Below, piece after piece: positions 1 to 4,536 of a stretch of DNA of 5,322 nt. Positions within the stretch are counted from its first letter, which is position 1. Every line of letters starts with the position of its first letter. This stretch comes from Gammaproteobacteria bacterium. Its GTDB lineage: Bacteria > Pseudomonadota > Gammaproteobacteria > Pseudomonadales > Azotimanducaceae. Location of the stretch: positions 1-5,322 of the forward strand of contig JABIVN010000534.1 of NCBI GenBank assembly GCA_018667205.1, read 5' to 3'. The notes beneath the pieces are model-generated. The model saw only the letters and a program-made list of their open reading frames with translations, ran no database searches and was not told the DNA's origin. The position numbers and the translations under genes are program-made.

Positions 1-213
1 GGGCTTTGCTTTGGCGCGACCGATACGCCGATGCTCCGCGAATTCGCGCCTCAGATGGTCGAAAATGGGATGAAAGTGGAAGATCTCGATCTGGCTATTC
101 GTCATGTCATCAATCAGGGCCCTGATGGTGATACAGGCGCCAGTTACGATTTTGGTATGGGCCCCACGCCCAGAGTCACCAGCTTGGAACAAATTGACGC
201 GATCAGAAAGTAA
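1..213 (+). CDS. Short-chain dehydrogenase/reductase (SDR), C-terminal fragment
   Basis: This is the last 70 codons of a gene whose start lies before the window; the frame is open from base 1 to the TAA at 211-213. The visible peptide begins GLCFGATDTPMLREFAP. This matches the segment after the SDR catalytic Tyr-Lys, where a PG-x-x-x-T/S-x-M pattern closes over the nicotinamide; here the usual Pro is Phe. It ends with GDTGASYDFGMGPTPRV, the position of the usual 'TGA-x-x-x-x-DGG' end of classical SDRs. The family catalyses NAD(P)-dependent alcohol/ketone interconversion in the cytoplasm. The nucleotide-binding and catalytic motifs are outside the window, so cofactor and substrate cannot be read. 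The ATG at 31 is internal and is not the real start. The gene converges on the VOC gene, leaving 137 bp between their stops. The family call is fairly secure; the function within the pathway is inference. Confidence 0.75.
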   Translation, partial: GLCFGATDTPMLREFAPQMVENGMKVEDLDLAIRHVINQGPDGDTGASYDFGMGPTPRVTSLEQIDAIRK

Positions 214-350
214 CGCGCTGCCGAGACATATGGGTGCTCACGTCCGCGAAGTGAGCGTCAAAAACGGTTAGCTGAACCTGAACTATTACCGAAAACCGGC
301 ATAGAGTAATGCTTGGTCTGATTCGATTGGTCGTCTGATTTTCTCGGGTG
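214..350. other. Convergent intergenic region with a 6-bp hairpin
   Basis: This gap lies between the stops of two convergent genes. It contains one inverted repeat, GCTCAC (236-241) with GTGAGC (251-256), separated by 9 nt. No T-run follows it on either strand, so it is not a canonical intrinsic terminator, although a shared bidirectional terminator would be expected here. Nothing else is recognisable. Confidence 0.3.
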
Positions 351-890
351 TCAGTGCCGGGGGTCCCATAATCTTCGGTCGGTATCTTTGGCATAGCCTT
401 TCCCATCTGGATAGGTAATGAGTTCCATCTGCATGCCCCACGGGGTCAGAAAATAGCAAGATCGGAGTCCCGCCTCCGGGCCGTCTTTTATGGTGGGGCC
501 GCCGCCTCCAGGCATAAGTCTGACCTTGTGTGCCTTCAAATAATCCATGGCGGCGTCTATGTCATCGACATAGAGCGCAATATGGTGCCCGCCCCAATCA
601 CTGTTTTTTGGCATTTCACGTCGCTGGTCAGGACTTTCATATTCGAAAAGCTCAATGTTTGTATTAGAGCCACAACGAAATTGCTTGACACGTCGGATCA
701 CCGCTCGTGGATTGACGTTCAGCATGTCGAGCATGAAGTTATCCTCCTTTGATTCAAAAGGGCCCATTTCATAGAACGGTTCTAAACCCAGGACATTGGT
801 AAAAAAATCGACCGCTTCGTCAAAGTCTGGTGCTGTAATGCCTAGATGATCGGTGCCGCGTAATCCGGGTAATCCTTTCGAGTGAGTCAT
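351..890 (-). CDS. VOC-superfamily (glyoxalase/dioxygenase fold) metalloenzyme
   Basis: The 179-residue protein has two beta-alpha-beta-beta-beta modules, about residues 13-85 and 101-160, as expected for a single-chain vicinal oxygen chelate enzyme. Module 1 opens with TDHLGITAPD (His15) and ends with NIELFEYESP (Glu80). Module 2 opens with GGHHIALYVDDID (His102/His103) and ends with GMQMELITYPDGKGY (Glu156). These give a His/Glu/His/Glu metal set like glyoxalase I, rather than the three-ligand His/His/Glu set of extradiol dioxygenases. By that comparison an isomerase, lyase or epimerase activity is more likely than ring cleavage, but this family is hard to assign and the substrate is unknown. 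The start at 888-890 gives a complete N-terminal strand; the ribosome site before it is weak. It is divergent from the Rieske oxygenase gene with an 80-bp shared control region, so co-regulation is likely. Confidence 0.85.
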   Translation of the reverse strand: MTHSKGLPGLRGTDHLGITAPDFDEAVDFFTNVLGLEPFYEMGPFESKEDNFMLDMLNVNPRAVIRRVKQFRCGSNTNIELFEYESPDQRREMPKNSDWGGHHIALYVDDIDAAMDYLKAHKVRLMPGGGGPTIKDGPEAGLRSCYFLTPWGMQMELITYPDGKGYAKDTDRRLWDPRH

Positions 891-916
891 GTGCGTTTTC
901 TGGATGGCTGATGTTC

Positions 917-931
917 CGGTACTTTACACCG
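917..931. promoter_or_regulatory. Candidate operator palindrome 1 (CGGT-N7-ACCG)
   Basis: The 15-bp sequence CGGTACTTTACACCG has 4-bp inverted arms around a 7-bp centre. It covers the plus-strand -35 and minus-strand -10 candidates. A second palindrome of the same shape lies 25 bp away, centre to centre. A dimeric repressor or activator is a reasonable reading, but no regulator gene is in the window. Confidence 0.3.
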
Positions 932-950
932 TGGATAAATCCGATGACAA
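923..950 (-). promoter_or_regulatory. Candidate sigma70 promoter for the VOC gene
   Basis: Read on the minus strand, TTGTCA (complement of 945-950; 5 of 6 to TTGACA) is followed after 16 nt by TGTAAA (complement of 923-928; 4 of 6 to TATAAT). The predicted transcript would start near 916, giving a leader of about 26 nt before the VOC start. It almost exactly overlaps the opposing candidate promoter. This is pattern matching only. Confidence 0.3.
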
Positions 951-951
951 T
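923..951 (+). promoter_or_regulatory. Candidate sigma70 promoter for the Rieske oxygenase gene
   Basis: TTTACA (923-928; 5 of 6 to TTGACA) is followed after exactly 17 nt by GACAAT (946-951; 4 of 6 to TATAAT). A start near 957-959 would leave only a very short leader beginning at the Shine-Dalgarno itself. That is a weakness of the prediction, and a promoter farther upstream, inside the VOC gene, is possible. Confidence 0.25.
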
Positions 952-956
952 TATCG
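942..956. promoter_or_regulatory. Candidate operator palindrome 2 (CGAT-N7-ATCG)
   Basis: The 15-bp sequence CGATGACAATTATCG has 4-bp arms and a 7-bp centre. It shares the CGRT-N7-AYCG form with the site at 917-931. It covers the plus-strand -10 and minus-strand -35 candidates and ends at the edge of the ribosome site. A third small palindrome, GGATAAATCC (933-942), lies between the two. Confidence 0.3.
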
Positions 957-965
957 AGAGGTGAT
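957..965 (+). promoter_or_regulatory. Strong Shine-Dalgarno fixing the Rieske oxygenase start
   Basis: AGAGGTGAT matches 8 of 9 bases of the ideal GGAGGTGAT. It ends 5 nt before the ATG at 971, which supports that codon as the true start. Confidence 0.75.
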
Positions 966-970
966 GTGTT

Positions 971-2353
971 ATGTCTGAAGAATTAGTATCAAAACCCGGT
1001 GATGCACGATGTCCAGGTGTCAGTGTTCAGGACTTGTTGGACGAGGATTCTCGGGATGTCCCCAGTTACCTGAGAAAGCAAAGTTATGAGTTTTTAGGTG
1101 ATGAAGACATTCCTTTCGAGCGTTATACCACGAAAGAATATTTTGAGAAGGAAGTAGAAAACCTGTGGTCAAGAACTTGGCAGTGGGCTTGCCGTGAAGA
1201 ACATATCCCAGAGCCGGGTGATTACTATGTCTATGACATAGGACCATATTCAGTGATTGTTATGCGTACAGACAGCGGCGAAATTAATGCCTATCGCAAC
1301 TCCTGTATGCATCGAGGGACCAAACTAAAACCGTCATTTAGTTCAGGCAGAAGCCAATCGATTCGTTGTCCTTATCATGGTTGGGACTGGCATCTGGATG
1401 GGCGTATAAAAAGCTTGCCTTGTGAATGGGATTTTCCACACGTAGACAAAGCGAAGATAGATCTTTCCAAGGTTCATTGCGATGTGTGGGGGGGGTTTGT
1501 TTTTATTAACCTGGAAGCTGAGCCGCTGTCGCTGCTCGATTATTTGAATCCTTTGCCCGAGCACATCCAGAGTAAAGTCTTTGAAGATCGGTACATCGCG
1601 CAACACATTGAAAAAGAACTTAACTGTAATTGGAAGATTGCGTCGGAGGCTTTTCTAGAGGCCTATCATGTGATGGAAACTCATAGTCAGCTGATGCGTA
1701 CTAATGGTGATGCAAATACCCAGTATGATATTTATGGCGACCACGTCAGTCGGCTGATCAATGTGGCAGGGATACCCAGCACCTTCTGTGAGGAAGAGCT
1801 CTCTGAACAACAGATTCTTGATATGTTTCTAGTGGGAGATCGCGATGATGTGGCGGATGAACTGGTGGTGCCTAAAGGCGGAACAGCGCGAAGGGTAATG
1901 GCGGAGCAGTTCCGTCAGAGCATGGCTAAATCCGGCCAGGATATTTCGCAAGTGAGTGACTCGGAGATCGTAGACTCGATAGCGTATTTCGTGTTCCCAA
2001 ACCAACAGTTTTTTTCAGGGGTTTCTTTCCCAATAGTTTATCGATTTCGGCCTTTGGGCATGGCTCACGATAAAGCACTCTTCGATCTGATCCTGCTGAA
2101 ACCTCGCCCGGTGGGTGAGTTTGTCGAGCCTGCGGAGCCCGTCCGGCTGAAGGTAGAAGAATCCTATACGACTGTGCCTGGGATGGACCCCTATGTCGGA
2201 CATGTATTCGATCAGGATACCGGTAACATGCAGGCAGCTCAGGAGGGCGCCGCCACGGCCGGTAAATCGGGCGCGACGCTGGCTAACTATCAGGAAGTTC
2301 GCGTCAGGCATTTCCACCAGACCTTAACGAAATATCTGGAGGAAAGATCATGA
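971..2353 (+). CDS. Rieske non-heme iron oxygenase, alpha (catalytic) subunit
   Basis: The 460-residue protein belongs to the aromatic ring-hydroxylating oxygenase family, which uses O2 and electrons passed from a reductase or ferredoxin to hydroxylate or demethylate a substrate in the cytoplasm. The N-terminal Rieske [2Fe-2S] domain (about residues 67-180) has Cys112-Met-His114 and, after 18 residues, Cys133-Pro-Tyr-His136-Gly-Trp. The catalytic domain shows NCNWKIASEAFLEAYHVMETH, in which His233 and His238 are iron ligands; the third ligand is probably Asp416 (or Asp414) in FDQDTGNMQ. The residue that bridges Rieske centre and iron, Asp205 in naphthalene dioxygenase, is Glu230 here, as reported for the carnitine oxygenase CntA and as in relatives with a FLECYH-like motif. 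Length is normal for an alpha subunit. No beta subunit, ferredoxin or reductase gene is nearby. The start is set by a strong ribosome site, and the stop overlaps the next (broken) gene as ATGA. The family is certain; the substrate is unknown. Confidence 0.95.
   Translation: MSEELVSKPGDARCPGVSVQDLLDEDSRDVPSYLRKQSYEFLGDEDIPFERYTTKEYFEKEVENLWSRTWQWACREEHIPEPGDYYVYDIGPYSVIVMRTDSGEINAYRNSCMHRGTKLKPSFSSGRSQSIRCPYHGWDWHLDGRIKSLPCEWDFPHVDKAKIDLSKVHCDVWGGFVFINLEAEPLSLLDYLNPLPEHIQSKVFEDRYIAQHIEKELNCNWKIASEAFLEAYHVMETHSQLMRTNGDANTQYDIYGDHVSRLINVAGIPSTFCEEELSEQQILDMFLVGDRDDVADELVVPKGGTARRVMAEQFRQSMAKSGQDISQVSDSEIVDSIAYFVFPNQQFFSGVSFPIVYRFRPLGMAHDKALFDLILLKPRPVGEFVEPAEPVRLKVEESYTTVPGMDPYVGHVFDQDTGNMQAAQEGAATAGKSGATLANYQEVRVRHFHQTLTKYLEERS
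2338..2346 (+). promoter_or_regulatory. Ribosome binding site of the broken SDR gene
   Basis: GGAGGAAAG lies inside the end of the Rieske gene and ends 3 nt before the ATG at 2350. With the ATGA stop/start overlap it shows that the lost gene was once translationally coupled to the oxygenase. Confidence 0.6.
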
Positions 2354-2520
2354 AGACTCTTGTTGTTGCGGGGTCAGCCAGAGGTATTGGTTGTGAATTG
2401 GCGAGATATTACTCCGAAGCAGGCTAACGGGTTTTTGCAACAGCCCGCAATTCTTCGAAAGCTGGTCAGTTAAATGTAAATTTGCCGTATCGATGGGTAA
2501 TTGGACTGTCCCTAAGATGA
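2350..2520 (+). pseudogene. Remnant of a short-chain dehydrogenase (SDR), N-terminal part
   Basis: From the ATG at 2350 the peptide reads MKTLVVAGSARGIGCELA, then RYYSEAG, then a TAA at codon 26 (2425-2427). The same frame continues RVFATARNSSKAG and reaches a TGA at 2518-2520. This is a clear SDR beginning: beta1, the Gly-rich NAD(P) loop (TGxxxGIG, here AGSARGIG), helix 1, and the RVFATAR strand whose Arg usually selects NADP(H). The stop replaces one residue within an otherwise aligned segment. A complete SDR of this type is about 220-240 residues, but only about 57 codons remain before the second stop, so a sequencing error at one base does not explain it. No Tyr-x3-Lys motif is recognisable downstream. 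The good ribosome site and 4-bp overlap with the oxygenase gene suggest recent decay of an operon member. Confidence 0.7.
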
Positions 2521-2634
2521 ACGTGGCATATTCACGCATGGTAGATCACGAGCCGTTTCTATTGATCCTGGCTCTTTACTCTTACCCCATAACTCTGGCA
2601 CCTTAGCAGTGTCTATGAATACAGGTAGGTCAAT
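2521..2634 (+). other. Unassigned spacer, possibly further SDR debris
   Basis: No credible gene is present between the SDR remnant and the cupin gene. One frame, running to the TAG at 2604-2606, gives MNVAYSRMVDHEPFLLILAL. This faintly resembles the SDR stretch after the catalytic Lys (compare SKAALN...A-DL), as if the middle of the gene had been deleted with a frame change. That reading is speculative. No good promoter was found before the cupin gene, so it is probably transcribed from upstream. Confidence 0.25.
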
Positions 2635-3711
2635 ATGAACGCAGGTTATAACCCCGATTTTAACCCCACTGGCCTTGAAGGCGGCGTGGATACTAATGAC
2701 ATCCCATGGATGAGCCTGCCTCAAGCGCCAGGGATGTCGATAAAACCACTGCGGGCCAGTGGCGAAAGCGGCATGTTCAGTGCGGTGATTCAGGTAAAGG
2801 GCGGGACGGAGTTAAAGAATCTCGTGTACTTGGGTGCAATGGATATGCTTGTGCTTTCTGGCACGCTGAATTACCCGGATGGTCCTATGGCGGGAACTTT
2901 GGAACCAGGGACCTGGGGTTATATCCCCGCGAATGCGAAAGTAGACAGGTTTGTCGCCACCGAGGATGTTGAGTTTCTGGGTAACTTTTATGGTGCTCTG
3001 GCCTTTCTTAACGAAAAAGGTGGTGTCTACAGTATTTTGACCGCGCTTGACTTGGCGGCAGCGGCTAAGGAGCGGGGTGTAACGTTAGTTCCTAATACAT
3101 TGGCCGAGTGCATGCAGGAAAGACCGCCAGCTTATCAGGGGCAGGCAGAACCCTTAGCGATTGCTGGGACGGATACCAAGGCGCTCGTGTCAGAGGCAGA
3201 GAATATTGCAGATGTAGGCCGCAGTGTGCACCCACATTTTGTGGACACTCGGGCTATCCCCTGGATCGAAAACCCTTCAGTTCCGGATATGGGATTAAAG
3301 GTGCTAAGAGTCAGTGAAGAGACCGGTATTACCTCGCTGATCGTAAGACATAACGGCGTTGCGGGGCCTCACTATCATTTGGGCGCGGCGGACTTCATGG
3401 TGCTTAACGGTCGTATTGGCTATCGGGCTGGCCCGCCAGAAGGATATGGTCCTGGTGTTTGGTTTTACGAGCCGGCCGGTGCGCGTCATGAAGAAACCCA
3501 GCGTGTTAGCGATGAAGATCTAATCTACACGGCGAATGTCTACGGCCCTTTGCAGTTTGATGAAGGTCCCGGCACGCCGATCGTCGAAGTTCTGTCGTGG
3601 ATGCAATATAAGGAGCTGTCGATTGCGGCAGGTGTTGATCTGGTCCACAACACTTTTGAAGGTGATTCATCACTGATGGCCTGGGCACCCATTGGGGCTG
3701 CAGCGAGCTAG
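2635..3711 (+). CDS. Tandem (two-domain) cupin protein, putative metal-dependent dioxygenase
   Basis: The 358-residue protein contains two homologous cupin domains, about residues 23-154 and 208-340. Shared landmarks are IPW, LGA-x-D-x-x-VL-x-G, PG-x-W-x-Y-x-PA, N-x-YG-x-L-x-F and a closing GV-x-LV-x-NT. The C-terminal domain has the full metal site: motif 1 GPHYHLGAADFMVLNG (His246, His248, Asp253 in the usual Glu position) and motif 2 GVWFYEPAGARHEETQ (His285). In the N-terminal domain the equivalents are Leu63, Tyr65, Asp70 and Val103, so all three histidines are gone. It resembles ChrR-like cupins and the cupins annotated as 2,4'-dihydroxyacetophenone dioxygenase-like, which cleave C-C bonds with Fe(II); that activity is inferred. 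There is no signal peptide, so it is cytoplasmic. The ATG at 2635 follows AGGTAGG (2623-2629). It probably shares a transcript with the oxygenase. Confidence 0.88.
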   Translation: MNAGYNPDFNPTGLEGGVDTNDIPWMSLPQAPGMSIKPLRASGESGMFSAVIQVKGGTELKNLVYLGAMDMLVLSGTLNYPDGPMAGTLEPGTWGYIPANAKVDRFVATEDVEFLGNFYGALAFLNEKGGVYSILTALDLAAAAKERGVTLVPNTLAECMQERPPAYQGQAEPLAIAGTDTKALVSEAENIADVGRSVHPHFVDTRAIPWIENPSVPDMGLKVLRVSEETGITSLIVRHNGVAGPHYHLGAADFMVLNGRIGYRAGPPEGYGPGVWFYEPAGARHEETQRVSDEDLIYTANVYGPLQFDEGPGTPIVEVLSWMQYKELSIAAGVDLVHNTFEGDSSLMAWAPIGAAAS

Positions 3712-3869
3712 TAAAGCACTGCTCATCGAGTAAGAGAAAAGATAATCCTGCGTTTTCGGTAGACAATTCATCTGTTCGAAGAGATTCGGATGAAACCTCC
3801 GTCGAGGTAAAATTGGCATGGGGCTCTCTTTCCCTTTTAAACATCAGTAAGAATGAAGCAGAGGCGATC
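3712..3869 (+). other. Intergenic leader before the GlcG-like gene
   Basis: This 158-bp gap holds no gene and no convincing terminator or promoter. It contains the 10-mer CGGTAGACAA (3757-3766), repeated in the next intergenic gap, and a small hairpin ACCTC-CGTC-GAGGT (3795-3808) with no T-tract. Confidence 0.3.
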
Positions 3870-4361
3870 ATGAAAGTATTGTTAGCGATTGTTGCATTAA
3901 GCCTGTTGCCCAAGATTGTAAATGCAGCGGAGCTTTATAGGGAGGAAGTGCTGACCTTGGAGCAAGCGCAAGACCTGATTGCTGGTTGCGAGTCCTATTC
4001 TGTTAAGCACGAACTCGCGCCACTTTCGATGGCTGTTTATGATGCCTCCGGGAATTTGAAATTCTTCGCCCGTCAGGATGGTGCAGTGTTCGTCACTGTC
4101 GAATTTGCACACATTAAGGGTCGTACAGCTGCGGTGTCTGCTTTGGCTACCAGCGAGCTTGCCAAGATCGAATTCGCAGACCAAAGCCAACCGTTAGGTA
4201 TTCGCTATCTTGATCACCTTACGGTGGTTCAAGGTGGAGTAGCGGTTTCGTCGGTATCGGGGCAACATTTAGGCGGCTTTGGTGTTTCTGGTGCGCCGGC
4301 AGAGCATGACGAGGCTTGTGGTTTGGCTGGTGTTAAGAATATGTTGGCGTCTAATAAATAG
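3870..4361 (+). CDS. Exported GlcG/HbpS-family (DUF336) protein
   Basis: The 163-residue precursor starts at the ATG at 3870, preceded by AGAGG (3860-3864). The ATG at 3813 would add 19 residues before the signal peptide and lacks a ribosome site, so it is rejected. The N-terminus MKVLLAIVALSLLPKIVNAA is a classical Sec signal, with cleavage likely after Ala19 or Ala20, so the mature protein should be periplasmic. The mature part follows the GlcG/HbpS pattern: LTLEQAQDLIAGCE, then PLSMAVYDASGNLKFFARQDGA, a KGRTAAVSA helix, GGVAVSS, and GGFGVSGAPAEHDEACGLAG. Known relatives bind heme (HbpS) or occur as the cobalamin-related PduO C-terminal domain; many, including GlcG of glycolate operons, have no settled role. 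Cys40 and Cys150 could form a disulfide in the periplasm. Context suggests a helper for cofactor or substrate handling; the ligand is unknown. Confidence 0.88.
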   Translation: MKVLLAIVALSLLPKIVNAAELYREEVLTLEQAQDLIAGCESYSVKHELAPLSMAVYDASGNLKFFARQDGAVFVTVEFAHIKGRTAAVSALATSELAKIEFADQSQPLGIRYLDHLTVVQGGVAVSSVSGQHLGGFGVSGAPAEHDEACGLAGVKNMLASNK

Positions 4362-4425
4362 CGGCTAAGGCGCGTAAGTGGCCGGTTTTATCCCGGTAGA
4401 CAAGTCGGTCGCTGATTTTATTAAG

Positions 4426-4442
4426 TCCTGCTTCTTGCAGGA
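4426..4442 (+). repeat. Hairpin 1 of a tandem pair
   Basis: TCCTGC-TTCTT-GCAGGA forms a perfect 6-bp stem with a 5-nt loop. It is followed three bases later by a second hairpin. No T-run follows, so it is not a standard intrinsic terminator. Confidence 0.4.
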
Positions 4443-4445
4443 AGC

Positions 4446-4461
4446 CTTGCGCTGCCGCAAG
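4446..4461 (+). repeat. Hairpin 2 of a tandem pair
   Basis: CTTGCG-CTGC-CGCAAG forms a perfect 6-bp, GC-rich stem with a 4-nt loop. Together with hairpin 1 it could stabilise or attenuate the mRNA between the GlcG-like and symporter genes. This is inference from the inverted repeats only. Confidence 0.4.
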
Positions 4462-4521
4462 TGTTGACCGGTGAGGAATCAAATGGGGTATTGTGCGGTA
4501 TGAGCTTAAAGTTGATCTTTT

Positions 4522-4530
4522 GGAGGCAGG
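4522..4530 (+). promoter_or_regulatory. Ribosome binding site deciding the GTG start of the symporter
   Basis: GGAGGCAGG lies 6 nt before the GTG at 4537 (the GGAGG core is 10 nt away). An in-frame TGA at 4513-4515 bars any earlier start, and no ATG occurs in frame until 4573, so GTG is the best choice. Confidence 0.6.
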
Positions 4531-4536
4531 GTAGGC

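Larger units (their letters stand above)
4362..4536 (+). other. Intergenic region before the symporter gene
   Basis: This 175-bp gap separates the GlcG-like gene from the symporter gene. It carries a second copy of CGGTAGACAA (4394-4403), two adjacent perfect hairpins (4426-4461) and the symporter ribosome site. A weak promoter pattern is present: TTGACC (4464-4469) and TATTGT (4489-4494), with a long 19-nt spacer. The symporter may therefore be transcribed separately, but the evidence is thin. Confidence 0.3.

Noticed and set aside
236..256. GCTCAC/GTGAGC hairpin as a bidirectional terminator
   Set aside because: The 9-nt loop and lack of a T-tract on either strand do not fit an intrinsic terminator; kept only as part of the intergenic description.
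2425..2427. In-frame TAA as programmed recoding or a sequencing error
   Set aside because: TAA is not a selenocysteine codon, and the gene is also truncated downstream, so decay explains more than a single wrong base.
2562..2594. TTGATC ... CATAAC as a promoter for the cupin gene
   Set aside because: The spacer is about 20 nt and the -10 match is poor.
2512..2724. Minus-strand frame of 70 codons over the SDR scar and cupin start
   Set aside because: It shows no domain, has no evident ribosome site and overlaps the cupin N-terminus; best read as chance.
3795..3808. ACCTC-CGTC-GAGGT hairpin as a terminator after the cupin gene
   Set aside because: The stem is only 5 bp and no T-run follows; it lies 84 bp past the stop.
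3813..3869. ATG at 3813 as the start of the GlcG-like gene
   Set aside because: It would place 19 unrelated residues before a perfect signal peptide and has no ribosome site; the ATG at 3870 has AGAGG just upstream.
3506..3913. Minus-strand frame of 135 codons across the cupin end and next gap
   Set aside because: The protein is low in recognisable motifs and lies antisense to the well-supported second cupin domain.
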